A stretch of DNA of 32,110 bases. It comes from Candidatus Euphemobacter frigidus. GTDB taxonomy: Bacteria; Auribacterota; Erginobacteria; Erginobacterales; Erginobacteraceae. The stretch lies in contig JAVCDH010000081.1 of the NCBI GenBank assembly GCA_030765805.1, positions 1 to 32,110 of the forward strand. Reading direction: 5' to 3'. Shown here piece after piece: positions 14,756-22,702 of this stretch (within the stretch, counting starts at the first letter, position 1; each line of letters starts with the position of its first letter). The notes below the pieces were generated by a model. That model was not told the origin of the DNA and searched no databases. It saw nothing but the letters and a program-made list of their open reading frames with translations. A program made the translations under genes and the position numbers.

Positions 14756-14761
14756 ATTATA
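14756..14761 (-). promoter_or_regulatory. Predicted -10 box of the GH77 pair
   Basis: TATAAT on the minus strand about 20 nt before the copy 2 ATG. A TTGTTA element lies upstream but at only 14 nt spacing, so the -35 is uncertain. Confidence 0.35.
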
Positions 14762-14816
14762 CTTCTAAATACAAATAACAAGATTCTCTCTCATATTTTT
14801 TCCACTATCGTTGTAA

Positions 14817-14845
14817 TGCGAAGTTCTACTTTCAGGGACTTCGCA
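14817..14845. repeat. Hairpin in the GH77-otsA gap
   Basis: TGCGAAGT (14817-14824) and ACTTCGCA (14838-14845) form an 8-bp perfect stem with a 13-nt loop. It has no T tract on either side, so an operator is more likely than a terminator. The remainder of 14736-14960 shows nothing else besides the -10 box. Confidence 0.4.
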
Positions 14846-15013
14846 CTTCAATATCTCCAATCTCTTTATTCTGCCACATAAATGGGGGAAAAAAAGATAA
14901 TTATTGATCTTCAGCCGCGGGCAGCTTTATCTTGAAATCCACCAATACGTTTGTTATTCTTACCTAAGTTGAGCGATTATTGCGGATGAAATGTGATAAG
15001 ATTATGAGGCTGC

Positions 15014-15072
15014 ATCGGTTGCAAAAAACGCAGACGCATTAATAAATGCGAACGAGTATTTTTGCAATCGAT
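15014..15072. repeat. Nested inverted repeat inside the MITE
   Basis: Arms 15014-15027 and 15059-15072 pair over 14 positions with one G-T pair. Within the loop CGCATT-AATA-AATGCG (15035-15050) forms a second hairpin. Confidence 0.6.
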
Positions 15073-15080
15073 TGTCGTAG

Positions 15081-15097
15081 CCCCGCCGGGGGCGGGG
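15081..15097. repeat. GC-rich hairpin inside the MITE
   Basis: CCCCGCC-GGG-GGCGGGG is a perfect 7-bp stem. It is not followed by T residues on either strand. Confidence 0.55.
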
Positions 15098-15259
15098 TAG
15101 ACTCCGCGGAGATCCGGCACTCTTCTGCGGGGCAGCCCATAAGATTCGTGCAGTTCGCCGCATAGAATCGCTTAATTTAGGTATTAAACATATTCAAATT
15201 ACAAATACCATTTTCCCGAACATTACAGCTCCGACTCAGCGGGAGTTACATATCCATTT

Positions 15260-16693
15260 ATGAATGACGCGAATAAATTAATAATAGTCTCCAACCGGCT
15301 GCCAATGGTACTGAAAGAGACCAACGGCAACTGGCAACTGGAAGCCGGTACCGGAGGGCTGGTCAACGCGCTGGCCCCCGTCCTCAAGGAACGGGGTGGC
15401 GTCTGGATCGGCTGGCCCGGTGGACTGGAGGAAGCTCCCATCCGGAAGATCTTTGCCCAATCTGAAAAGCGGCTGGGATACAATATCACCCCGGTCTCCC
15501 TCTCTCCACGGGAAGTTGACGGTTATTACTATGGGTTTTCCAATGAGACCGTCTGGCCCCTCTTTCACAGCCTGCTGGGGCGGGCCGTCTTCAACCTGGA
15601 TGACTGGGAAACTTACCGCGAAGTGAACGGCAAGTTCGCGACCGCTGCCGCAGAAGCGGCCGGAGAAGATGATTTTATCTGGTTCCAGGATTATCAGCTT
15701 CTTCTGGCGGGAAAATACTTTAAAAAACTCAGGCCGGGAATCACCGCCGGGTTCTTCCTCCACATCCCATTCCCCTCCCCGGATATATTTTACCGGCTCC
15801 CCTGGCGGGGACCGGTCATCCGGGCGTTGCTGAATTATGACCTGATCGGCTTCCAGACCCGCAAAGATCTGAGGAACTTCATCCACTGCGTCAAGAGCCT
15901 GATCCCCCATGCCCGGGTCAACTACCGGTCCCCGTATTCAGTAATCACCTGGGAGAACCGGACGGTTCTTACCGGGGCGTTCCCGATCGGGATAGACTTC
16001 AAAAAATACAATGACCTGGCGGAAAGCCGAGAAGTGGAACAAGCCGCCTGGTTTCTCCACGAAAAATTTCGGGGGCATAAGCTGCTCATCGGGGTGGACC
16101 GGCTCGACTACACCAAGGGAATCCCCAGCCGCTTCGAAGCCTTTGCGCTCGCCCTGGAAAAATATCCGGAACTTAGAGAAAATGTATCCCTCCTCCAGGT
16201 GGTCGTTCCCAGCCGGATGGAAGTCCCGAAATACCAGGCCATGAAGAGGGAACTGGATGAACTGGTGGGCCGGATTAACGGTCGTTTCACTACCCTGGGG
16301 TGGATCCCCATCCACTACGTCTTCGGCACGCTGACCCCGGTTGAGCTGGTGGCCCATTACCGTTCCTGCGAGATCGCCCTGATTACCCCGCTCAATGACG
16401 GGATGAACCTGGTGGCGAAGGAATACTGCGCCTCCTGTATCGACAACCGCGGCATCCTGATCCTGAGCGAGTTTGCCGGCGCCGCCATCCAGCTCAAGAC
16501 GGGTGCCATCCTGGTCAACCCTTATGATGTTGAACAGACCGCCGACGCCATCCGGCGGGCTTTTACCATGCCCGCCGAGGAGAAGATAAAACGGATGCAG
16601 CGACTTCGCCATCAGGTCAAAAAGTACAATGTTTATCACTGGGTCGGGAATTTTTTAAACGCGGCCGGCGCGGTTGAGGGAAGCCAGGATTGA
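15260..16693 (+). CDS. otsA: Trehalose-6-phosphate synthase (GT20)
   Basis: This 477-residue GT20 enzyme joins a nucleotide-activated glucose to glucose-6-phosphate. Landmarks are IIVSNRLPMVL at the start, GFFLHIPFPSPDIF with H168, GVDRLDYTKGIPSRFEAF, LTPLNDGMNLVAKEY-like ITPLNDGMNLVAKEYCAS, and a C-terminal helix. One motif is odd: the usual VHDYHL is FQDYQL here (residues 142-147), keeping the Asp and Tyr but replacing both histidines with Gln. The partner otsB follows with a 4-nt overlap, supporting trehalose synthesis over the related glucosylglycerol-phosphate route, though that cannot be excluded. Ribosome site GGGAG is 14 nt before ATG. The MITE ends about 75 nt upstream. Confidence 0.9.
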   Translation: MNDANKLIIVSNRLPMVLKETNGNWQLEAGTGGLVNALAPVLKERGGVWIGWPGGLEEAPIRKIFAQSEKRLGYNITPVSLSPREVDGYYYGFSNETVWPLFHSLLGRAVFNLDDWETYREVNGKFATAAAEAAGEDDFIWFQDYQLLLAGKYFKKLRPGITAGFFLHIPFPSPDIFYRLPWRGPVIRALLNYDLIGFQTRKDLRNFIHCVKSLIPHARVNYRSPYSVITWENRTVLTGAFPIGIDFKKYNDLAESREVEQAAWFLHEKFRGHKLLIGVDRLDYTKGIPSRFEAFALALEKYPELRENVSLLQVVVPSRMEVPKYQAMKRELDELVGRINGRFTTLGWIPIHYVFGTLTPVELVAHYRSCEIALITPLNDGMNLVAKEYCASCIDNRGILILSEFAGAAIQLKTGAILVNPYDVEQTADAIRRAFTMPAEEKIKRMQRLRHQVKKYNVYHWVGNFLNAAGAVEGSQD

Positions 16694-17487
16694 GGCCACT
16701 GCTAAGAAACTGGAGCCCGGTCGCCGCCCGGATCACCGGGGCAGAAGTCATTCTATTCGGATTTGATTATGACGGGACCCTGTCCCCCATCGTCCGGAGG
16801 CCGGAGTGGGCGCGACTCTCCGAAGAAACCTTCGCGCTCCTGAAAGCCCTCACCAGCCACCCCCGTTACTTCCCGGCTATCATCAGCGGCCGCTCCCTGA
16901 CAGAGATCCGGGATTTGGTCGGACTGCCCGGCCTGATTTACGCCGGCAACCACGGGTTGGAGCTGGAGGGCCCCTCCCTCCGTTTCCTCCACCCCGACGG
17001 ACGGTCCGCCCGGCCCATCCTGACGGAACTGTTAAAATGCCTGGAAGAGGAGCTGAGGGGGATCGATGGCGTCCAGGTGGAGGACAAGGGCCTCACCATC
17101 AGTGTTCATTTCCGGAGGGTGGACGAAAATAATCTTGACCGTACTCTACGGATTATTGAGACTATTACCAAAGATCCGGTCCGGCGGGGCCAGGTCAAGG
17201 TTACCTCCGGGAAGAAAGTCATCGAGATCAGACCGCCGGTCGACTGGAACAAGGGGAAGATCATAACCTGGCTCCAGCGCGAAGTAAGTCGGGTAGCCGG
17301 AGGCAAGAAGGTCCTCACGGTTTACACCGGCGATGACCGGACCGACGAGGACGCCTTCCGGGTAATCGGAGAGAAGGGGATCACCATCCGGGTGGGAAGA
17401 GCGGAGGATGGAAGCAATGCTCAATATTATCTTAATGGAGTAGAGGAAGTTCGGAGTTTTATTTCCCGATTGGTAGAACTATATTAA
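16690..17487 (+). CDS. otsB: Trehalose-6-phosphate phosphatase (HAD superfamily)
   Basis: This 265-residue HAD phosphatase releases trehalose from trehalose-6-phosphate. Motif I is FDYDGTLSP with nucleophile D26 and D28, motif II is AIISGRSL, and motif IV is YTGDDRTDEDAF. YAGNHGLELEG is characteristic of the OtsB cap and active site. The start is TTG at 16690, forming a TTGA overlap with the otsA stop, with GAGGGAAG just upstream, so translation is coupled. DUF5752 and treT genes follow at once. Confidence 0.92.
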   Translation: MRPLLRNWSPVAARITGAEVILFGFDYDGTLSPIVRRPEWARLSEETFALLKALTSHPRYFPAIISGRSLTEIRDLVGLPGLIYAGNHGLELEGPSLRFLHPDGRSARPILTELLKCLEEELRGIDGVQVEDKGLTISVHFRRVDENNLDRTLRIIETITKDPVRRGQVKVTSGKKVIEIRPPVDWNKGKIITWLQREVSRVAGGKKVLTVYTGDDRTDEDAFRVIGEKGITIRVGRAEDGSNAQYYLNGVEEVRSFISRLVELY

Positions 17488-17490
17488 CAA

Positions 17491-18159
17491 ATGACAAAAA
17501 TCAACAAAAATATAGCCCCGTTCACTTTCTACACTCGGTTCAATCTCCCGGAGCTGACCGGTCTGACTGCGTCCAATCTCGTCCAGCTACTTCGATTGAT
17601 CCGGGAGGTCCCGGGGTCGTCCATCTATCACCATACCCACCGGTTCGTGGAAAAGCACCAATACCTCTCGCTGGAATCGCCCAATGACTTTTCCGGCTGG
17701 GTGAGCAACGTTCTGGGAGAGAAGACACTGGGGGAAAAGCTGAACGGGATTGACACCTTCGGGTTCTCCACCATCCACGATCTCCGCCGGGCCCTGGTTG
17801 AGACGATCGAGGCTTACCTGAAAGAGCACCCGGAGGCGAAGAAACGGTTTGCCGACCGAGACTCCCTCTTCCACTTTATAAAGTCGGTCAGCTTCATCCT
17901 CCCCATGCCTTACCGGGTCGACTCACTGGAGTCGTTTGAGAGAGTGCTGAAGCGGGTCTCCATATCCTCGATCTTTTTTCACATGTATGAAGCCCGCCTC
18001 CGGCTGGAGCGGGGTACCAACGACTTCTCCTACTGGCTGGAGACCGCTCTGCTCAAAAAAGAACTTGGAGACAGAATAGCCGCCCTCGACCCCTATGCCT
18101 TCACCCTGGAAGGGCTGCGGAAGAAGATTATAAATATCCTGGAAAATAATAAAAAATGA
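17491..18159 (+). CDS. DUF5752 family protein
   Basis: This 222-residue all-helical protein has the DUF5752 pattern: FTFYTRFNLPELTGLTA, VPGSSIYHHTHRFVEKHQYL, ESPNDFSGWVSNVLGEKTLGEKL and a repeated second half (SISSIFFHMYEARLRL, NDFSYWLETAL). The two halves look like an internal duplication, each ending in a D-F-s-y-W helix. The biochemical function is unknown to me. In this operon it lies 3 nt after otsB and overlaps treT by 4 nt (ATGA), so it is likely co-expressed and perhaps a partner or regulator of trehalose enzymes. The His-rich SSIYHHTH motif could bind a metal or phosphate. Confidence 0.8.
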   Translation: MTKINKNIAPFTFYTRFNLPELTGLTASNLVQLLRLIREVPGSSIYHHTHRFVEKHQYLSLESPNDFSGWVSNVLGEKTLGEKLNGIDTFGFSTIHDLRRALVETIEAYLKEHPEAKKRFADRDSLFHFIKSVSFILPMPYRVDSLESFERVLKRVSISSIFFHMYEARLRLERGTNDFSYWLETALLKKELGDRIAALDPYAFTLEGLRKKIINILENNKK

Positions 18160-19376
18160 AAAAACTGGATGAATACAGACCGATCGTCGGCCGGAATATC
18201 ATCCGGGAGCTCCGGTTTCTGGGGGAACGCCTCCAAGGAAAATCGGTGCTGAATATCAACTCCACCCGGATCGGGGGCGGGGTGGCGGAGATCCTGATCA
18301 ACCTGGTCCCCCTCCTCAATCAGGTGGGAGTGGAAGCCCGCTGGGATGTAATCTCGGGAGACCCGGCCTTCTTCGACGTAACTAAAAAAATTCATAACGC
18401 ACTGCATGGGCGCCCCGAGACCATAACTGAAGATGACTATCAGCTTTTCATAGAGGTCAACCTGCGCAACATGGAGAGGATGGACCTGGGCGGTGATATT
18501 GTATTCATCCACGATCCCCAGCCTATCATGCTGATAAATAGAAAGACCCGACGGCAAAAGTGGATCTGGCGCTGCCACATAGATATCTCCCGGGCGGATA
18601 AGGTTCTCTTCCAGTTCCTGAGGGAGTATATCATCAAATACGACTCCCTGGTCTTCTCCAGCCCTCTCTTCTCCCGGAGGTTCCCCCGAAGGCAGTTCCT
18701 GATCTCTCCTTCGATCGATCCTCTGAGCGATAAGAACCGGGAACTGCCGGAGGAGACAATAGCGAATGTATTGAACAAATATCGAATCGATCCGGGAAGA
18801 CCGATTCTCACCCAGATCTCACGCTTCGATTACCTGAAAGATCCGGTCGGCGTCATCGAGACCTTCAAGTTGGTAAAGAAGTATAACGACTGTCAGCTGA
18901 TCCTGGCCGGGAACAAGGCGGCCGATGATCCGGAGACCGACAAGATCCTGGCTGAGGTCCGCGAGGCGGCTGGAGACGACCCCGATATCCACATCCTCCT
19001 CATCTCCCCCGAGAACAACGACATCGAGATCAACGCGCTCCAGAGGGCGTCGACCGTCATCATCCAGAAGTCGATCCGGGAGGGTTTCGGGTTGGTGGTA
19101 AGCGAGGCCCTCTGGAAGGCCCGGCCGGTGGTCGCCTCGGCGGTGGGGGGAATTCCCCTCCAGGTCGAGCATGAGCGAACCGGGATCCTCTGCCGGACCA
19201 TCGTAGGGGCCGCCTGGGGGGTAAAGAAACTCCTCAACAATCCGGAATACGCCGCCTGGCTGGGGAAGAACGGGAAGGAGCATGTCCGGCAACACTTCCT
19301 CCTGACGCGGCATCTGAGGGACTATCTTTTGCTCTTTCTCGCCCTCTACCGGGACGAGGACATCATCATGCTCTAA
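18156..19376 (+). CDS. treT: Trehalose glycosyltransferring synthase (TreT-like, GT4)
   Basis: This 406-residue GT-B fold glycosyltransferase has INSTRIGGGVAEILINLVPLL at residues 35-55, DVTKKIHNALHG, a mid-domain HIDIS, and the C-terminal SIREGFGLVVSEALWKARPVVAS that binds the nucleotide-sugar. These match TreT, which makes trehalose in one step from NDP-glucose and glucose. So the operon appears to carry two independent trehalose routes (OtsA/OtsB and TreT). A related GT4 trehalose-phosphorylase-like role remains possible. It overlaps the DUF5752 gene by 4 nt. The ribosome site would lie in the upstream coding region. Confidence 0.85.
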   Translation: MKKLDEYRPIVGRNIIRELRFLGERLQGKSVLNINSTRIGGGVAEILINLVPLLNQVGVEARWDVISGDPAFFDVTKKIHNALHGRPETITEDDYQLFIEVNLRNMERMDLGGDIVFIHDPQPIMLINRKTRRQKWIWRCHIDISRADKVLFQFLREYIIKYDSLVFSSPLFSRRFPRRQFLISPSIDPLSDKNRELPEETIANVLNKYRIDPGRPILTQISRFDYLKDPVGVIETFKLVKKYNDCQLILAGNKAADDPETDKILAEVREAAGDDPDIHILLISPENNDIEINALQRASTVIIQKSIREGFGLVVSEALWKARPVVASAVGGIPLQVEHERTGILCRTIVGAAWGVKKLLNNPEYAAWLGKNGKEHVRQHFLLTRHLRDYLLLFLALYRDEDIIML

Positions 19377-19413
19377 TCCCGCCGGGGCAGAGTACCGCGG
19401 CATGGACCCGTCC

Positions 19414-19442
19414 TTCAGCTTCGGGATTCCGCCCTTTATAAT
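19414..19442 (+). promoter_or_regulatory. Possible internal promoter before the glycosidase gene
   Basis: TTCAGC (19414-19419) and TATAAT (19437-19442) are 17 nt apart, in the 90-bp gap after treT. The -10 is perfect and the -35 poor. Confidence 0.35.
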
Positions 19443-19466
19443 TCTAAACGTATATCAGCCGTCAAC

Positions 19467-20741
19467 ATGAATACCCGCGAAGAAGAAACGTTGTGCCGGC
19501 AGGCTTATCATCAAGCCCTCCGGATGCTGGGCACCTGCGCCCGGCCCCGGGGAATGACGGCTTCAGCCCGGCCCCACGGTTACCCGCAGGTATGGGCCCG
19601 GGACAGCATGATCACGCTCATGGGTGCGGTGCTGGCCGGTGACCGGGAGATTAATCTATCGCTGAAAGCCTGCTTTAAGCTCCTGACAGAACACCAGACC
19701 CCGCTTGGTCTCATCCTCAATAATGTCCATATCAAGGGGCGGAAGCCGAATTTCCAGGCTTACGCGGACGGGGGGCTGTGGCTTATCATCGGCAGCGCCA
19801 ACTTCTTCCAGCAGACCGGGGATGAAAAGTTTTTAAAGCAGATCTACCCTGCCCTGCGGAAAGCGCTGACCTGGTACGAACACCAGGACGTTGACCGGAC
19901 CGGTCTGATAACCATGGCCGAAGGAGCCGACTGGGAGGATCTCTTCGCCGTCCGGGGAAAAGGTCTTTATGTAAATCTTCTTTATTATCTGGCTCTTAGG
20001 AAGGCGGGTTGGCTGGCCGTGGTGATGAAAGATCCTACGTCCGGGGAGATCTGCCGAAAGAGAGCAGAAACTCTGAAGAGACGGATCAACCGTCACTTCT
20101 GGTACCGGGGGAAAGCCGATGATCTCCTGCCCCACCTCAAACCCAGCCTGGGCACCGAGACATTCACATCGTTCGGCCTTGACAGTCTCGGCCGGAAACT
20201 CGTCCTGCCGGAAAAACGCATCCTGAAGAAATCATCCTACTATCTGCCATATCTCACCTTCCGGGACTTCGGGGAGTGGTTTGATTCATTCGGTAATCTC
20301 CTGGCAATACTCTCCGGTGTGGCCGGCAAGGATCGCTCCTTGACTATTCTCGATCTGATAAAAAAGTTTAAACTGGACCGCCCCGGGCCGCTGAAGTCAC
20401 TTCACCCCCCGGTCTTACCCGGAGAGAAAGATTGGCGTTATTATTATACGTTCGGGGACCTCAATCTTCCCCACAACTACCACAACGGCGGCATCTGGCC
20501 GTTCTTAGGCGGATTTTATGTGGCCGCGCTGGTCAAGATGAAGAAGTACCGCGAAGCGGAAGAAACCCTGACAGCCCTGGCGCGCTTGAATAAGCGGGGA
20601 AAGAACGGCCCCTGGGAGTTCAACGAGTGGTTTCAGGGAGAGACCGGCCAGCCCCGGGGGATGGCCGGGCAAGCCTGGTCGGCGGGGATGTATATCTACG
20701 CCCGCGAAGCGGTCCGGAGGAGGAAGCCCCCATTCTTCTAA
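19467..20741 (+). CDS. Six-hairpin glycoside hydrolase (debranching or invertase-like)
   Basis: This 424-residue protein has the alternating helices of an (alpha/alpha)6 barrel. The motifs GYPQVWARDSMITLMGA near the N-terminus, EGADWEDLF in the middle, and NEWFQGETGQPRGMAGQAWSAG near the end are shared with glycogen-debranching, GH63 and GH100 type enzymes. The acidic residues in WARD, GADWED and NEW are candidates for catalysis. Substrate cannot be told from sequence: glycogen side chains, trehalose-like or sucrose-like sugars are possible. There is no signal peptide, so it is cytoplasmic. It follows treT by 90 nt and is convergent with the membrane-TPR gene. No clear ribosome site precedes the ATG. 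Confidence 0.7.
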   Translation: MNTREEETLCRQAYHQALRMLGTCARPRGMTASARPHGYPQVWARDSMITLMGAVLAGDREINLSLKACFKLLTEHQTPLGLILNNVHIKGRKPNFQAYADGGLWLIIGSANFFQQTGDEKFLKQIYPALRKALTWYEHQDVDRTGLITMAEGADWEDLFAVRGKGLYVNLLYYLALRKAGWLAVVMKDPTSGEICRKRAETLKRRINRHFWYRGKADDLLPHLKPSLGTETFTSFGLDSLGRKLVLPEKRILKKSSYYLPYLTFRDFGEWFDSFGNLLAILSGVAGKDRSLTILDLIKKFKLDRPGPLKSLHPPVLPGEKDWRYYYTFGDLNLPHNYHNGGIWPFLGGFYVAALVKMKKYREAEETLTALARLNKRGKNGPWEFNEWFQGETGQPRGMAGQAWSAGMYIYAREAVRRRKPPFF

Positions 20742-20755
20742 TAAAATAGCTGATT

Positions 20756-20783
20756 GGACTTGAGAAACTTCCCGAGCAAGTCC
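20756..20783. terminator. Hairpin between convergent genes
   Basis: GGACTTG (20756-20762) pairs with CAAGTCC (20777-20783) around a 14-nt loop, in the 45-bp gap between the glycosidase and the membrane-TPR gene. No T tract is present, so termination is only suggested by position. Confidence 0.3.
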
Positions 20784-20786
20784 CAA

Positions 20787-22679
20787 CTACGGTAAAGACC
20801 GCCGCGCCCGCTCCAGATTCTGGCGGGCCTGGGTAAAGCCGGGATTGACCTGGAGCGCATAGACAAAAGACTTGATGGCTTCGTCCTGCTTTCCCTGCCT
20901 GATCAGGGCAATCCCCAGGTTGTTGGCGGCCATCGCGTAATCCGGTTTGATCCGGAGCGCCCGGCGGTATTGAGCGGAGGCTTCCTTTAGCTCTCCCCGG
21001 GCCGCCAGGGCATTTCCCAGGTTGTTGTAGGCTTCAGCGTAATACGGGTTAACATTAATAGCTTCCCGATATTGAATGATCGCCTCTTCCCGGTCCCCCG
21101 CGTCCGCCAGCTTGATCCCCAGGTCGTTGTGGGCGCAGTAGAGGTTGAAGAAAGCTCTCCCGTTTCCCGGATCCAGACGATAGGCCTCGGCGTAATGGGA
21201 GATCGCCAAGGTCCGCCGGCCCTGCTCGGTCAGGATCGCCCCCAGGTTATTGTGGGCCCGGCCGTAGTCGGGCTTAATCTCGATCGCCCTCTCGTAGTGT
21301 CGTATCGCTTCCTCCGGTTTGCCCTCGCCGGAGAGGGTCAGCCCCAGGTTGTAGTTGGCCATATAACTGCGGGGATTGATGGCCAGGGCGTGACGGAAGA
21401 GAGTTATATTATCCCCCCAGTACCGAGCCTGGACCAGAGCGGACAGAGCCAGCAGACCGAGGATGACGACGCAGAGCCCGGTCACCACGCTCTTCCGGCA
21501 ACGGAGAAAGAGCCAGCTCAGAGCCAGGGCCGGCCCGATCATCGAGAGATAGAGGAACCGGTCGGCCACCGTCGAGAATACCTGGTAGCCGTGGGGAACC
21601 AGCCCCAGGGTCGGCAGGACCCCAATCACAAAAATCCCCAGGACGATCAGTAAGCGCCGGCGGCCCTTCAAAAATAGAAGACCGGCAGTTAAAGCAACCG
21701 GGAAGATCCAGATAAAATACAGCCATCTTCCGCTCATTACCAGTTCCGGGGTCCGGCCGTAGTCGATCCCCACGTTCAGGGGTAGGACCAGCTGATAGAG
21801 ATAAAAGGCGATCGCGTCCAGGGCGATCAGGAAGCGGCCCCAGAGTGGAGCGATATATCCCAGGGGGAGCCCTTCCTCGGCGAAGGCGGCCAGGAAGATA
21901 ACCGGCAGCGTCATCCCCAGCCAGAGGAAGAGAAGCGTAAAGGGAGGCTGGAAGAGAGCCTTCAGACACCCCCGCCGGCCGGTCAACTCGGAGTCCCGCC
22001 AGCGAAAATGGACCAGCAGCCAGGCCAGCGCCACCACCGGGACCGCCGCCGCCTTGGAGAGAAGGGCCAGGCCGAAAGCCACGGTCGCGATGACTCCGCA
22101 GCGCCTCCGCTTCCGCCGGTTGACATGAGGGAGCTTCCGGTTAATCTCCACCGCCTGGGCGTAACGAAGATACTGCCCGAGAGCGACCAGGGAGAAGAAT
22201 CCGCAGAGCACGTCTTTGAGGCTTGAGATCCAGATCACCGGCTCGACCTGGAGGGGGTGGATGGCGAAGAGCAGCGCCCCCAGTCCGGCCGCCCACTCGA
22301 TCCGACCGGGATCACGGCTGCTTCCCCGGAGCAGCAGCTTCAGTATCCCGTAAAGCAGGAGCACATTTATCAGGTGCAGGAATATATCGGCGTGATGGAA
22401 GATCGAAGGATCGAAGGCGCTCGCGGGTGATACCAATCGAGAAAACGCGGAAAGGAACGTCCAGGCGGTAAAGGTAACGGGAATATACATCGCCTCGTGC
22501 GGGGTGGCCCAGAAATGGAGGATATTACCTGGAGTCAAGCGGGTGAGATAGAGATTGTTATAGACGTGGATGTCATCGTCCCACCCCACAAACCCGTAGC
22601 GGCCGGCCGAACCGAAGACGATAAGCGGGACGACGATCAACATAAGAACAATCGTAAAGCTGGGGGGGAGATTCTTCAT
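20787..22679 (-). CDS. Polytopic membrane protein with C-terminal TPR repeats (GT-C/TMTC-like)
   Basis: The protein has 630 residues. The first about 430 are strongly hydrophobic with roughly ten membrane helices. An early loop bears FVGWDDDIHVYNN, the acidic pattern placed after the first helix in GT-C glycosyltransferases of the PMT/TMTC kind. Residues about 440-630 hold five TPR units with AxxNLGxxL and AIxxYxxALxxxP spacing, the third expanded by a few residues. Such proteins are thought to transfer sugars from lipid carriers or to act in cell-envelope assembly; the exact role is not known. It starts 23 nt after the dead HtrA paralogue and is the last gene of the ligA run. Confidence 0.8.
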   Translation of the reverse strand: MKNLPPSFTIVLMLIVVPLIVFGSAGRYGFVGWDDDIHVYNNLYLTRLTPGNILHFWATPHEAMYIPVTFTAWTFLSAFSRLVSPASAFDPSIFHHADIFLHLINVLLLYGILKLLLRGSSRDPGRIEWAAGLGALLFAIHPLQVEPVIWISSLKDVLCGFFSLVALGQYLRYAQAVEINRKLPHVNRRKRRRCGVIATVAFGLALLSKAAAVPVVALAWLLVHFRWRDSELTGRRGCLKALFQPPFTLLFLWLGMTLPVIFLAAFAEEGLPLGYIAPLWGRFLIALDAIAFYLYQLVLPLNVGIDYGRTPELVMSGRWLYFIWIFPVALTAGLLFLKGRRRLLIVLGIFVIGVLPTLGLVPHGYQVFSTVADRFLYLSMIGPALALSWLFLRCRKSVVTGLCVVILGLLALSALVQARYWGDNITLFRHALAINPRSYMANYNLGLTLSGEGKPEEAIRHYERAIEIKPDYGRAHNNLGAILTEQGRRTLAISHYAEAYRLDPGNGRAFFNLYCAHNDLGIKLADAGDREEAIIQYREAINVNPYYAEAYNNLGNALAARGELKEASAQYRRALRIKPDYAMAANNLGIALIRQGKQDEAIKSFVYALQVNPGFTQARQNLERARRSLP

Positions 22680-22702
22680 GGAAAGATAGAATAATTTATG
22701 GA

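Larger units (their letters stand above)
14961..15183. mobile_element. MITE-like element with terminal inverted repeats
   Basis: A 223-bp segment is bounded by inverted repeats. The left end, TACCTAAGTTGAGCGATT (14961-14978), and the inverse of the right end, TACCTAAATTAAGCGATT (15166-15183), agree at 16 of 18 positions, and GCGG follows shortly on both sides. TA at both outer edges is compatible with a TA target duplication of the IS630/mariner type. Inside lie a 14-bp inverted repeat (15014-15027 and 15059-15072) with its own inner stem, and a GC-rich hairpin at 15081-15097. There is no transposase, so it would be non-autonomous. It occupies most of the 524-bp gap between the GH77 pair and otsA, next to the otsA start. 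Confidence 0.6.

Noticed and set aside
15014..15072. Nested inverted repeat as an attenuator of otsA
   Set aside because: It is inside an element with terminal repeats and is not followed by a T tract, so element structure explains it better.
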